Shown: positions 26,598 to 35,614, counted from the first letter of the stretch. The stretch: DNA of 64,000 nucleotides from Thermoflexus sp. (GCA_020724465.1 DYGX01000014.1:42879-106878); one strand, 5' to 3'. Numbers and translations: made by a program. Notes: generated from the sequence alone by a model not told the origin.

Positions 26598-26783
26598 ATG
26601 CAACGTACAGGGTCTTTGAACAACGGCAGCCGGCCGCCCCTGGCGCCGGTCCCGCGCGCAGACGGGCCATTTGACGCGCCGCGCGCCTGGGAACTGGCCT
26701 GGGACGGGATGGCGCTCGGCCAGGCGATGCCGGGCGTTCCGGTAGCCAGTGTGGTTTCGACGCCACCTCAGCAGCGGGCTTAG
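26598..26783 (+). CDS. Small hypothetical protein inside the leu operon
   Basis: A 61-residue protein between leuA and leuC with a strong GGGAGG site 7 bases before ATG 26598. It begins MQRTGSLNNGSRPPLAPVPR and is rich in Pro, Ala and Trp (AWELAWDGMALGQ). No family is recognised; there is no signal peptide, and the Pro-rich ends suggest a disordered protein with one helix. It starts 51 bases after leuA and ends 22 before leuC, so it is in the transcript. The good ribosome-binding site and clean spacing argue for real translation; function unknown. Confidence 0.5.
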   Translation: MQRTGSLNNGSRPPLAPVPRADGPFDAPRAWELAWDGMALGQAMPGVPVASVVSTPPQQRA

Positions 26784-26804
26784 CCCCTCGATCAGGAGAG
26801 ACTC

Positions 26805-28076
26805 ATGGGTAAGACCTTAGCCGAGAAGATCATCGCGGCACACAACGTGGACGGCGCAGCCGAGGTCTCGGCGGGCGATCTGGTCACCGTCAATGTTGAT
26901 GTGGTGATGGCGAACGACGTCACCGCACCCATCGCGATCGAGTCGTTCAACGCGATCGGTGTTGGAGAGGTTTTTGACCGCAACCGCGTGATGCTGGTCC
27001 CCAGCCATTTCGCGCCCAACAAAGACATCAAAAGCGCCGAGCAGACCCGCACCCTGACCCGCTTCGCCGAGCTTCAGGTGCTGGAACATCGCTTCCAGGT
27101 GGGGCGCGCGGGGATCGAGCACGTCGTCCTGCCGGAGCGCGGCCTGGTGCTGCCCGGCGATCTGGTTGTCGGCGGCGACAGCCATACCTGCACGTACGGG
27201 GCGCTCGGCGCCTTCGCAACCGGAATGGGATCGACCGATATCGGTTTCGCGATGGCGACCGGCAAGACGTGGCTCAAGGTGCCGGAGACGATGAAGTTCG
27301 TCTACTACGGCGAGCGCCAGCCCTGGGTGTACAGCAAGGATATGATCCTGCGCACCATCGGCGAGATCACGGTGGACGGCGCGCTCTATCGCTCGATGGA
27401 GTTCACCGGGCCGGGTGTCGCCGCGCTGAACATGTCCGAGCGGTTCACCATGACCAATATGGTTATCGAGGCGGGCGGCAAGTGCGGCTTCATCCCCTTC
27501 GACGAGGTCACGCGCGAATACGTCGAGGCGCGCGCCACGCGACCCTACACGCCGTTCTTCGCGGATGATGACGCGCGCTACGTCTCCGTGCACGAGTTCG
27601 ATCTGTCGGAGATGGAGCCGCAGGTCGCGTGCCCATACTCGCCCGACAACGTGCACCCCATCAGCCAGATCAGGCCGGAGAAGGTTGATCAGGTCTTCAT
27701 CGGAAGCTGCACCAACGGGCGCTTCGAGGATATGGCGATCGTGGCGGACATCCTGCAGCGTACCGGGCGCGAGTTTCACCCGGATGTGCGCGTGATGATT
27801 ATCCCCGGCTCGCAGGCGGTCTATCTCGACATGCTGCGTCAGGGCTGGCTGGAGCTGTTCACGCTGGCGGGCGCGGCGGTGAGTACCAGCACGTGCGGTC
27901 CGTGCCTGGGCGGGCATATGGGCGTGCTGGCGGCGGACGAAGTCTGCGTCAGCACCAGCAACCGCAACTTCCGCGGGCGGATGGGTCACCGGGACGCGCG
28001 CGTCTTCCTGGCAAACCCGGCGGTTGCCGCGGCGAGCGCCATCATGGGGCGTCTGGCGCACCCGGACGAGCTGTAG
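26805..28076 (+). CDS. leuC: 3-isopropylmalate dehydratase, large subunit
   Basis: A 423-residue aconitase-family subunit (the shorter archaeal/HacA-like type) that with LeuD isomerises 2- to 3-isopropylmalate, and probably also citramalate in the isoleucine route. Fe-S ligands are in FIGSCTNGRFEDM and TSTCGPCLGGHMGVLA. GDSHTCTYGALGAFATGMGS and SNRNFRGRMGH are family motifs. leuD starts 17 bases downstream. A GAGAG site precedes the ATG. The subtype also catalyses homoaconitate in some organisms, but the leu context decides. Confidence 0.95.
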   Translation: MGKTLAEKIIAAHNVDGAAEVSAGDLVTVNVDVVMANDVTAPIAIESFNAIGVGEVFDRNRVMLVPSHFAPNKDIKSAEQTRTLTRFAELQVLEHRFQVGRAGIEHVVLPERGLVLPGDLVVGGDSHTCTYGALGAFATGMGSTDIGFAMATGKTWLKVPETMKFVYYGERQPWVYSKDMILRTIGEITVDGALYRSMEFTGPGVAALNMSERFTMTNMVIEAGGKCGFIPFDEVTREYVEARATRPYTPFFADDDARYVSVHEFDLSEMEPQVACPYSPDNVHPISQIRPEKVDQVFIGSCTNGRFEDMAIVADILQRTGREFHPDVRVMIIPGSQAVYLDMLRQGWLELFTLAGAAVSTSTCGPCLGGHMGVLAADEVCVSTSNRNFRGRMGHRDARVFLANPAVAAASAIMGRLAHPDEL

Positions 28077-28093
28077 TGAGAGGGGGCAGACGG

Positions 28094-28600
28094 ATGAAGC
28101 TCGAAGGCAAGGTCTGGAAATACGGCGACAACATCGACACGGACGTGATCATCCCGGCGCGCTATCTCGTGACGACCGATCCGCAGACGCTGGCGGCGCA
28201 CTGCATGGAAGACATCGATCAGGCGTTTGCCAGCCAGGTGCAGCCGGGCGACATCATTGTCGGCGGGCGCAACTTTGGCTGCGGCTCCAGCCGCGAGCAC
28301 GCCCCGATCAGCATCAAGGGCGCGGGCGTATCGTGCATCATCGCGGAGTCGTTTGCGCGGATCTTCTTCCGCAACGCGATCAACATCGGCCTTCCGATCC
28401 TGGAAAGCCCCGAGGCGGCGCGTGACGCGCAGAAGGGCGACACGCTGACGGTGGACCTGGTCGCGGGAACGATCACCAACCAGCGCACCGGCAAGACCTA
28501 TCAAGCCAGCCCCTATCCCCCCTTTGTGCTGGGGATCATCAACGCGGGCGGCCTGGTGCCCTACACCCGCCGCGAACTGGGTATTGACATTACCGGCTAG
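28094..28600 (+). CDS. leuD: 3-isopropylmalate dehydratase, small subunit
   Basis: A 168-residue swivel subunit that completes the LeuCD isomerase. KYGDNIDTDVIIPARYL at the N-terminus and GGRNFGCGSSREHAP in the middle are family signatures, the latter forming the substrate-binding loop. Start ATG 28094 follows AGGGGG at a normal distance; the longer upstream frame overlaps leuC and is not needed. The 120-base gap after it carries two GC-rich hairpins before cimA. Confidence 0.95.
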   Translation: MKLEGKVWKYGDNIDTDVIIPARYLVTTDPQTLAAHCMEDIDQAFASQVQPGDIIVGGRNFGCGSSREHAPISIKGAGVSCIIAESFARIFFRNAINIGLPILESPEAARDAQKGDTLTVDLVAGTITNQRTGKTYQASPYPPFVLGIINAGGLVPYTRRELGIDITG

Positions 28601-28722
28601 CGGAGCAGGCCGTCCTGCTCCGCACGGGGCAGGGCGGCCTGGTGCTTCGCGGCGTGGCCCTGCTCCTGTCGCACCAACAGCACGATCAAGCGGATGCTCA
28701 AGGCAGAAAAGAGGGAGTAAGG
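28601..28722 (+). other. Intra-operon gap with hairpins
   Basis: A hairpin GAGCAGG/CCTGCTC (28603-28609 and 28614-28620) is followed by a second GC-rich pairing around 28628-28660. No T-run follows either, so they may be processing or stability elements between leuD and cimA. Confidence 0.4.
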
Positions 28723-30345
28723 ATGTCCACGCAAGAGCAGATGACTTCACAAGCTCCATTCGTCGAGGTTTACGATACGACGCTGCGCGACGGCACCCAG
28801 GGCGAGAACATCTCGCTCTCGGTGGACGATAAGCTGCGCGTTACCCGCCTGCTGGACGATCTGGGCGTGGCGTACATCGAGGGCGGTTGGCCCGGCTCCA
28901 ACCCAAAGGACGCCGCGTACTTCCAGCGCGTGCGCGATATGCCGCTGAAGAACGCGCGCGTGGCCGCCTTCGGGATGACGTGCCGCGTCGGCAGCCAGCC
29001 ACAGGACGACGCGAACATCCTGGCGCTGCTGGACGCCGCCACACCCGTTGTGACCGTGGTGGGTAAGACCTCGCTGCTGCATGTGACCGAGGTGTTGCGC
29101 ACCACACCTGAAGAAAACCTGCGCCTGATCCGCGAGTCACTCGCTTTTCTCAAGGCGCATGGCCGCGAGGTGATCTACGACGCCGAGCACTTCTTCGATG
29201 GCTACAAGCTCAGCGCCGAATATACCCTCCGGACCGTTCAGGCGGCGTTCGAGGGTGGGGCCGATCTGGTGGTGCTGTGCGACACCAACGGCGGCTCGAT
29301 GCCGTGGGAGATCGAGCAGATCGTGCGTGCCGTGCAGCAGGCTTTTCCCGGCAGGCGCTTTGGCATCCACACCCACAACGACGGCGAGCTGGCCGTCGCC
29401 AACACGCTCGCCGCAGTGCGCGAGGGCGTGCGGCATGTCCAGGGAACAATTAATGGCTACGGCGAGCGATGCGGCAACGCCAACCTGTGCTCGGTTGTAC
29501 CCGACCTGGAGCTGAAGATGGGCTATCGCTGCCTGCCGGAAGGCGCGCTGAGCCAGCTCGCTCGCTTGTCGCACACCGTCGCCGCGATCGCGAACATGGC
29601 GCCGGATAACCAGGCAGCCTATGTGGGCCGCAGCGCCTTCGCGCACAAGGGCGGGATGCACGTCGCGGCGATCCGCCGCAACATCGACAGCTACCAGCAC
29701 ATCGACCCGGCGCTGGTCGGCAACGAGACACGCATCCTGGTGTCGGACCTCAGCGGACGCGGCAACATGCTCAGCAAGGCCGAGGAATACGGGCTCAATC
29801 TGGATACGACCGAGGCGCGCGCCGTGCTGGAGCGCATCAAGGAGCTGGAGAATCGCGGGTTCGTGTTCGAGGGCGCCGAGGCATCGGTGGCGGTCTTGAT
29901 GGCGCGCCAGAAGCCAGGTTACGTGCCGCCGTTCGAGCTGGTCGACTTCATGGCCGTCGTCGAGAACCGGCGCGGGCGCGGCGTGTTCGCCGAGGCGACG
30001 GTCAAAGTGCAAGTCCATGGCGAAGAACTGCACACCGTCGCCGAGGGCAACGGCCCGGTTGATGCGCTCGACCGCGCCCTGCGCAAGGCGCTGACGCCCG
30101 TCTACCCGCAGCTTGCCGCGTTCCAGCTTGCCGACTACAAAGTTCGCATTCTGGACGGGCAGAACGGGACGGCCGCCACGACGCGCGTTCTGATCGACAC
30201 GCAGAACGGCGCGGCTCGCTGGAGCACGGTGGGCGCCAGCACGAACATTATCGAAGCAAGCTGGCTGGCGCTGGCCGACAGCGTCGAATACGGACTCATG
30301 CTGGCAGACGGCAGCGTGGGAGCAAATTCAAAGGGCAATCTGTGA
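28723..30345 (+). CDS. cimA: (R)-citramalate synthase
   Basis: A 540-residue LeuA-like enzyme that condenses pyruvate and acetyl-CoA to citramalate, providing 2-oxobutyrate for isoleucine without threonine. DTTLRDGTQGENISLSV and EGGWPGSNPKDAAYF are hallmarks of the long CimA type (TIGR00977-like). HTHNDGELAVANTLAAVREG supplies metal ligands, and the C-terminal regulatory domain is present (ATVKVQVHGEELHTVAEGN). ATG 28723 follows GAGGGAGTAAGG. Its stop overlaps the leuB start as TGATG. No threonine deaminase gene is in the window, so isoleucine is probably made this way. Confidence 0.93.
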   Translation: MSTQEQMTSQAPFVEVYDTTLRDGTQGENISLSVDDKLRVTRLLDDLGVAYIEGGWPGSNPKDAAYFQRVRDMPLKNARVAAFGMTCRVGSQPQDDANILALLDAATPVVTVVGKTSLLHVTEVLRTTPEENLRLIRESLAFLKAHGREVIYDAEHFFDGYKLSAEYTLRTVQAAFEGGADLVVLCDTNGGSMPWEIEQIVRAVQQAFPGRRFGIHTHNDGELAVANTLAAVREGVRHVQGTINGYGERCGNANLCSVVPDLELKMGYRCLPEGALSQLARLSHTVAAIANMAPDNQAAYVGRSAFAHKGGMHVAAIRRNIDSYQHIDPALVGNETRILVSDLSGRGNMLSKAEEYGLNLDTTEARAVLERIKELENRGFVFEGAEASVAVLMARQKPGYVPPFELVDFMAVVENRRGRGVFAEATVKVQVHGEELHTVAEGNGPVDALDRALRKALTPVYPQLAAFQLADYKVRILDGQNGTAATTRVLIDTQNGAARWSTVGASTNIIEASWLALADSVEYGLMLADGSVGANSKGNL

Positions 30346-31427
30346 TGCAAGCCAAGATTGTGACTTTGCCGGGCGACGGCGTCGGCCCGGAAGTGATAGC
30401 CGGGGCGGTCCGCGTGCTCCAGGCAGTCGCGCAGCAGGCCGGCCACACCTTCTCGTTCGAGGAAGCGCTGATCGGCGGTTGCGCGATTGATGCGGCAGGC
30501 GATCCGCTGCCGGACGAGACGCTGCGCGCCTGCGAGGGGGCGGACGCGGTTCTGCTCGGCGCGGTGGGCGGGCCGCAGTGGTCGGACCCGACAGCACCCG
30601 TCCGGCCAGAGCAGGGGTTGCTGCGACTGCGGCAGCATTTCGACCTGTTCGCCAACCTGCGCCCGGTCAAGGCGTACCCCGCGCTGGCCGGATTCGCCCC
30701 GCTGCGCGCCGACCTGCTGGCGGATGTGGATATTCTCGTCGTGCGCGAACTGACGAGCGGGATCTATTTTGGGCCGCGACAGGAGCAGGGCGACGGCGAT
30801 TCCGCCTGGGACACGATGCTCTACACCGTTGAGCAGGTCCGGCGGGTGGCGCATGTGGCGTTCCGCGCGGCGCGCGAGCGGCGCGGGCAGGTCGCGTCGT
30901 TGGACAAGGCGAACGTGCTGGCATCGATGCGGCTGTGGCGGCGAACGGTGACCGACGTTGGGCGCGAATACCCGGATGTTGCGCTGGAGCACGTGCTGGT
31001 CGACGCCGCGGCGATGCATCTGCTGCGCAACCCTGCCCGCTTTGATGTCGTGCTGGCAGGGAACATGTTTGGCGACATTCTCAGCGATGAGATATCCGTG
31101 CTGGCCGGGTCATTGGGGATGCTGCCGTCGGCTTCGCTCGGCAACGGGACGTTCGGTGTCTACGAGCCGATTCACGGCTCGGCGCCTGATATCGCAGGCC
31201 AGGGCATCGCCAATCCCGTCGGCACCATCCTCAGCGCGGCGCTGCTGCTGCGCCACAGCCTGGGGCTGGACGCCGAAGCGCGCGCGGTCGAGCGCGCGGT
31301 CGAGGCGGCGCTGGACGCCGGCGCGCGCACGGCGGATCTGGCGCCCGATCGCGGCTCCGCGCTGAGCACGGCAGCCTTTACCGACGCCGTGCTGAGCCAC
31401 CTGGAGCAGGTACCGCTGCGCGGCTGA
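30345..31427 (+). CDS. leuB: 3-isopropylmalate dehydrogenase
   Basis: A 360-residue NAD-dependent beta-decarboxylating dehydrogenase for leucine synthesis that may also oxidise methylmalate in the citramalate route. LPGDGVGPEVIAGAVRVL starts the protein. The substrate loop LRPVKAYPALAG, the Arg of VVRELTSGIYFG, and the metal/NAD motif NMFGDILSDEISVLAGSLG are typical. GSAPDIAGQGIANPVGTILS is the NAD signature. The start overlaps the cimA stop (TGATG); GTG 30342 is an alternative. An intrinsic terminator follows and closes the supercluster. Confidence 0.96.
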   Translation: MQAKIVTLPGDGVGPEVIAGAVRVLQAVAQQAGHTFSFEEALIGGCAIDAAGDPLPDETLRACEGADAVLLGAVGGPQWSDPTAPVRPEQGLLRLRQHFDLFANLRPVKAYPALAGFAPLRADLLADVDILVVRELTSGIYFGPRQEQGDGDSAWDTMLYTVEQVRRVAHVAFRAARERRGQVASLDKANVLASMRLWRRTVTDVGREYPDVALEHVLVDAAAMHLLRNPARFDVVLAGNMFGDILSDEISVLAGSLGMLPSASLGNGTFGVYEPIHGSAPDIAGQGIANPVGTILSAALLLRHSLGLDAEARAVERAVEAALDAGARTADLAPDRGSALSTAAFTDAVLSHLEQVPLRG

Positions 31428-31452
31428 CCGCACCTTTAGCCTATGCCCACCG

Positions 31453-31480
31453 AGCGCCGGGCCAGCACCTGCCCGGCGCT
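31453..31480 (+). terminator. Intrinsic terminator of the ilv-leu operon
   Basis: A 10-bp stem AGCGCCGGGC (31453-31462) with GCCCGGCGCT (31471-31480), 8-base loop, followed by TTGTGT. It ends the transcript before moaA. Confidence 0.82.
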
Positions 31481-31519
31481 TTGTGTGCGGCCGGGGTGTG
31501 AAGATGGGCCGGCGTTGGG

Positions 31520-31525
31520 TATAAT
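31520..31525 (+). promoter_or_regulatory. Putative -10 box of the moa operon
   Basis: A consensus TATAAT lies 62 bases before moaA, predicting a start near 31532. The candidate -35 at 31497 (TGTGAA) is poor. No molybdenum-cofactor riboswitch was recognised in the short leader. Confidence 0.5.
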
Positions 31526-31587
31526 CGCAGAAGATCAAGACACTTTGAAGGAATTCCCGCCCGGTAAGCGACGGTAGTGGTGCCATC

Positions 31588-32598
31588 ATGACTCTCACCG
31601 ACCAGCTCAACCGCCCGCTCCACGACCTGCGCATCTCGGTCACCGACCGCTGCAACTTCCGCTGTACTTACTGCATGCCTGCCACCATCTTCGGCGAGGG
31701 CTACCGCTTCCTGCCGAAATCGGAAGTTCTGAGCTTTGAGGAAATTACGCGGCTGGTGCGCATCCTGGTGCCGCTGGGCGTGCGCAAAGTGCGGCTGACC
31801 GGCGGCGAGCCGCTGGTGCGCAAGGATATTGAGAAGCTGGTGGCGCAGATCGCCGCTGTGCCGGGCGTGGAAGATATCGCGCTGACTACCAACGGCTACT
31901 TTCTGCCACAGAAGGCGCACGCGCTGAAAGACGCCGGGTTGCGCCGCATCACGATTAGCCTGGACAGCCTGGACAACACCGTGTTCCGGGCGCTCAACGG
32001 GGACCGGGCGGACGTGCGCGATGTGCTGGCCGGGATCGCAGCCGCCGAGCGCGCCGGGTTCGCCCCGATCAAGATCAACGCCGTGATCAAACGCGGGGCG
32101 AACGAGGGATCGGTGGTCGACCTGGCGCGGTTCTGCCGCGAACGCGGCTATATCGCGCGCTTCATCGAGTATATGGACGTGGGCAACGTCAACGGCTGGC
32201 GGATGGATGATGTCGTCTCGGCGGATGAGATCGTCGCGCTAATCGACGCAGTGCTGCCGCTCGAGCCCGTGCCGCCTAACTACTTCGGCGAGGTGGCGCA
32301 GCGTTACCGTTACCGCGATGGCGGCGGCGAGGTGGGCGTGATCGCCTCGGTGACGCGGCCCTTCTGCGGGGCCTGCACCCGGCTGCGCCTGTCGCCGGAA
32401 GGGCGTATCTATACCTGCCTGTTTGCCACGCACGGCGTCGATCTGCGCGGGCCGCTGCGTGCCGGCGCCACCGACGACGAGATCGCCGCGATCGTGCGGC
32501 AGGGGTGGCAGCGCCGCGCAGACCGCTATTCCGAATTACGCGCCGCGCAGACCGCTCCGCGCGATCCAAAGGTCGAGATGTACTACATCGGCGGCTAG
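31588..32598 (+). CDS. moaA: GTP 3',8-cyclase
   Basis: A 336-residue radical SAM enzyme that starts molybdopterin synthesis from GTP. The SAM cluster motif is CNFRCTYCMP (CxxxCxxC), followed by TGGEPLVRKDIEKLV. The C-terminal auxiliary cluster motif is CGACTRLRLSPEGRIYTCLF (CxxC-x13-C), and the protein ends in the required Gly-Gly (YYIGG). It is first of a moaA-moaD-moaE-moaC operon. No clear ribosome-binding site is seen before the ATG at 31588. Confidence 0.96.
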   Translation: MTLTDQLNRPLHDLRISVTDRCNFRCTYCMPATIFGEGYRFLPKSEVLSFEEITRLVRILVPLGVRKVRLTGGEPLVRKDIEKLVAQIAAVPGVEDIALTTNGYFLPQKAHALKDAGLRRITISLDSLDNTVFRALNGDRADVRDVLAGIAAAERAGFAPIKINAVIKRGANEGSVVDLARFCRERGYIARFIEYMDVGNVNGWRMDDVVSADEIVALIDAVLPLEPVPPNYFGEVAQRYRYRDGGGEVGVIASVTRPFCGACTRLRLSPEGRIYTCLFATHGVDLRGPLRAGATDDEIAAIVRQGWQRRADRYSELRAAQTAPRDPKVEMYYIGG

Positions 32599-32622
32599 GA
32601 CGATATCGGTTGGCGAAGGATT

Positions 32623-32880
32623 GTGAACGCGATGCGAGTGACAGTGGTGTACTACGGCGGGCTGAAGCAGGATGTCGGCATGCGCAGCGAGACTCTTGAG
32701 CTGCCAGACGGCGCGCTGAGAGTCGGGGAATTGGGCGAGGTGCTGCGCGAGCGCCATCCCGCGCTGGCCGGGCGGCTGCACACAGTCGCCTACGCGGTCA
32801 ACGACGCACTTGTCGATGCGGATTATGTGCTGCAGGATGGCGACGAAGCCAGCCTGCTGCCCCCGGTCAGTGGAGGGTAG
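32623..32880 (+). CDS. moaD: Molybdopterin synthase sulfur-carrier subunit
   Basis: An 85-residue ubiquitin-fold protein whose C-terminal Gly-Gly (LLPPVSGG) is thiocarboxylated to deliver sulfur to the MoaE subunit. The end motif, small size and position directly before moaE fix the assignment. GTG 32623 (AAGGA upstream) or ATG 32632 could be the start. It ends 2 bases before moaE, so translation is coupled. Confidence 0.92.
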   Translation: MNAMRVTVVYYGGLKQDVGMRSETLELPDGALRVGELGEVLRERHPALAGRLHTVAYAVNDALVDADYVLQDGDEASLLPPVSGG

Positions 32881-32882
32881 CC

Positions 32883-33320
32883 GTGGGACGCTGGATCACA
32901 AGCGAGCCGCTGGCCCTGGAACCGCTGCTGCGCGAGCTGGACGATCCTGCCAGCGGGGCCGTGGTGGTCTTCCTGGGCACGGTGCGCAACGAAAACGAGG
33001 GGCGTCCGGTCCGCGCTATCACCTACGAGGCGCATGAGCGCCTGGCCGAGCAGGTGCTGAGCGCGATCGAGCGCGAGACGGTCGAGCGGTTCGGCGTGCG
33101 CGGCTGCCGGATCCAGCACCGGACGGGTCTGCTTCAGCTTGGCGAGGCAAGCGTCGCGATTGTGGTGAGCGCCGGGCACCGGGGCGAAGCCTACGCCGCG
33201 TCGCGCTACGCGATCGACGAGGTCAAGCGCCGGGCGCCGATCTGGAAGGAAGAGCATTACGCCGGCGGCGAAAGCCGCTACCTGGACGGCGTTCCGCTTA
33301 CCCACACAGCGGAGGACTGA
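32883..33320 (+). CDS. moaE: Molybdopterin synthase catalytic subunit
   Basis: A 145-residue subunit that converts cyclic pyranopterin monophosphate to molybdopterin with MoaD. GAVVVFLGTVRNENEG is the N-terminal signature, and the active-site lysines lie in EVKRRAPIWKEEHY-type sequence near the C-terminus (APIWKEEHYAGG). Start is GTG 32883, two bases after moaD. moaC follows 6 bases later. Confidence 0.95.
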   Translation: MGRWITSEPLALEPLLRELDDPASGAVVVFLGTVRNENEGRPVRAITYEAHERLAEQVLSAIERETVERFGVRGCRIQHRTGLLQLGEASVAIVVSAGHRGEAYAASRYAIDEVKRRAPIWKEEHYAGGESRYLDGVPLTHTAED

Positions 33321-33326
33321 AGCACG

Positions 33327-33785
33327 ATGAAGGACGTGACGGAGAAATCGCCCACGCTGCGGACGGCTATCGCCGAGACACTGATCACCATGCCCGCCGA
33401 GGTACAGGCCATGCTGCGCGAGCGCAGGCTGGAGAAAGGCGACGCGCTGGAGATCGCCCGTGCGGCAGGGATTCTGGCCGCCAAGAAGACGTGGGACCTG
33501 ATCCCGTTCTGCCATCCGCTGCCGCTGACTCATGTCGCCATTACGTACTTCTTCGAGCCGGAAGGCGTGCGGTTGCAGGCCCTGGTCAAGACGCACGCGG
33601 TCACCGGAGTCGAGATGGAAGCGATGACTGCTGCCAGCATCGCCGCGCTGACCCTGTACGACATGCTGAAGCCTCACACGCACGCGCTGGAAGTCGCGTA
33701 CACGCGGCTGCTTTCGAAGACTGGGGGCAAGAGCGGCGACTATCAATACACGCCCGCGCGTGATGGCGCCGGGGGTCGCGGCTGA
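33327..33785 (+). CDS. moaC: Cyclic pyranopterin monophosphate synthase
   Basis: A 152-residue enzyme that converts the MoaA product to cyclic pyranopterin monophosphate. LIPFCHPLPLTHVAITY and VKTHAVTGVEMEAMTAAS carry the active-site residues (the Cys-His pair and the Thr-His/Glu stretch). It ends the operon. No terminator was seen in the following 190 bases, only a TAAAAT near 33866. Further molybdopterin genes (moeA, mogA) are not in the window. Confidence 0.95.
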   Translation: MKDVTEKSPTLRTAIAETLITMPAEVQAMLRERRLEKGDALEIARAAGILAAKKTWDLIPFCHPLPLTHVAITYFFEPEGVRLQALVKTHAVTGVEMEAMTAASIAALTLYDMLKPHTHALEVAYTRLLSKTGGKSGDYQYTPARDGAGGRG

Positions 33786-33978
33786 CGGCGGCGGATTTGC
33801 TCAACGGGACCGAAGCCGACGACTGAAAGCGTGTAGTTTGTTCACCATTCTGCTTATGAGCGCGTTAAAATAGCCCATTACACGCATTTGCTGCCCTGTT
33901 TCTTCTGCGCTGCCTGCAGTCAATGCCTTTGATCACACGTGCCGGACGGATTCTGCATCGTGACCCTGAGCGCAAACG

Positions 33979-35367
33979 ATGAAAACCCTGCGAACCGTGG
34001 CCTCGCGCCGACCGGGCCGGTTAGCTCGTCTGGGTGGTTTTTGCAGTCTGATCGTGCTGTTGGCTGCGCTGGCAGGCATCCCGCAGCCAACCGGGGCGCA
34101 AATGCTCAGCGACATCGGCTACATCGGTCCCTCGCACGGCGGGCTGTCGGCGCCAACCGGAGAAAAGCCCGAAAGCAAGCTGTGGTACCACGGCGGCTAT
34201 TGGTGGGCGAATCTCTACAATTCTGAGGCACAAGAGCACCGCATCTACCGCTTCGACCTGGCGACCTACGAGTGGATCGACACGGGCACTCCGCTGGATC
34301 GACGGAACAGCACCAAAGCCGACATTCTGTGGGACGAGACCACCGGCAAGCTCTATGTGGTCTCTCATGTGTTCAGCACCGACGCCGCGCCGACGCCGTC
34401 AGAATCGAACTGGGGAATTCTGCTGCGCTACAGCTACGATCCGGCCATTTTGCGCTATACGCTGGACGACGGCTTCCCTGTTTACGTCACCAAAGGCAAA
34501 TCCGAAACGCTGACCATCGCCAAGGATTCCACCGGACAGCTTTGGGTCGCGTACGTCGAGTCCCGGCAGGTGATGTTCAACAACAGCCAGGGAAATGACA
34601 GGCTGTGGGGCGAGCCGCGCGTCTTGCCGGTGCCGAACGCGGTGGCCCTGAGTTCGGATGATATCGCCGCGGTGACGAGCTTCGGGAGCAGCCAGATCGG
34701 GATTGCGTGGAGCCACCAGCGCCATTCCGCGATGTATTTCGCGGTACACGCCGACGGCACGCCCGATGATGTCTGGATTCAGGAGACGATCGTTGCCCAG
34801 CCCCACTTCGCTGACGACCATCTCAATTTCGCGACGGATCGGGCCGGGCGTGTGTTTCTCGCCTCGAAGACGTCGGCCTTTCGCGACGCGCCCCTGACCA
34901 TGCTCTATGTGCGCGAGCGGGGCGGCCGGTGGGACGCCTACACCTTTGGGACTGGCTACGACGGGCATACGCGGCCCATTGTGGTGATCGACGAAGAGCA
35001 AGAGCGCGTGCATATGTTCGCGGCGGCTCCGGAGAATGGAGGCTTGATCTACCACAAGCAATCCGATCTCAACGCAATAGCGTTTCCGCCTGGGCGGGGC
35101 GAGGTGGTTCTGTACAACGCGATTGACACCCGGTTGAACAATGTAACCTCGACCAAGCAGAACGTCGATCTATCGACGGGACTGCTGGTTCTGGCCAGCG
35201 GATATTCGAACCGCTATTTCTTCAATTACTTCACCCTCACCGAGCCGCCGCCTGCCGTTGCGCCCGAGCCGGCCGCGACGGTTCCGGCCCCACCGGTGCC
35301 CGGCGAGGCGAGTGTCACACCCGCGCCCGCCCAACCCCCGGCACCCACCGCCCCGGCGTTGCCCTGA
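33979..35367 (+). CDS. Secreted beta-propeller-like protein with Pro-rich tail
   Basis: A 462-residue exported protein. The N-terminus (MKTLRTVASRRPGRLARLG, then a hydrophobic LIVLLAALAG and PTGAQ) is a signal peptide. Residues about 45-415 form one domain that is clearly homologous to residues about 45-425 of the giant protein at 47375-51859; shared blocks are TGEKPESKLW, LYVVSHVFST, KDSTGQLWVAYVES, DGHTRPIV and the TSTKQNVDLSTGLLVLAS end. Repeated LW-type strands suggest a beta-propeller or sialidase-like fold, but no catalytic Asp-box is convincing. The tail is Pro/Ala/Thr-rich and ends without an anchor. Function unknown; surface or secreted binding protein likely. Confidence 0.72.
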   Translation: MKTLRTVASRRPGRLARLGGFCSLIVLLAALAGIPQPTGAQMLSDIGYIGPSHGGLSAPTGEKPESKLWYHGGYWWANLYNSEAQEHRIYRFDLATYEWIDTGTPLDRRNSTKADILWDETTGKLYVVSHVFSTDAAPTPSESNWGILLRYSYDPAILRYTLDDGFPVYVTKGKSETLTIAKDSTGQLWVAYVESRQVMFNNSQGNDRLWGEPRVLPVPNAVALSSDDIAAVTSFGSSQIGIAWSHQRHSAMYFAVHADGTPDDVWIQETIVAQPHFADDHLNFATDRAGRVFLASKTSAFRDAPLTMLYVRERGGRWDAYTFGTGYDGHTRPIVVIDEEQERVHMFAAAPENGGLIYHKQSDLNAIAFPPGRGEVVLYNAIDTRLNNVTSTKQNVDLSTGLLVLASGYSNRYFFNYFTLTEPPPAVAPEPAATVPAPPVPGEASVTPAPAQPPAPTAPALP

Positions 35368-35377
35368 GCCAGGTCGG

Positions 35378-35405
35378 TTGACCAGGTATCGGCCATCTCT
35401 ATAAT
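35378..35405 (+). promoter_or_regulatory. Sigma-70 promoter upstream of rbsD
   Basis: TTGACC (35378-35383), a 16-base spacer and TATAAT (35400-35405) predict a start near 35412. The leader is about 200 bases. An inverted repeat GCATGG/CCATGC (35443-35448 and 35465-35470) lies just downstream and could be an operator. Confidence 0.7.
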
Positions 35406-35614
35406 ATGGGGCTAATATGGCATATGGTTGCGCGTGCTCGCTGCATGGTAGCACGGGCCGTATTCCATGCGATCGAGCTGATATTTGCATGGTGTTATAT
35501 TGCTGCCTGGATGCGCGCTGACAAGAGATTTTGCTCGGATGGTTACGGTTCGCGCTATCTTGGCCGCGACCGGCCTGTTGTGCGCGATTTGTCTATCGCT
35601 ATGAGGGAAGTGTC

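Noticed and set aside
31526..31587. Molybdenum-cofactor riboswitch before moaA
   Set aside because: The leader is only about 55 bases, too short for the known motif, and no match was seen.
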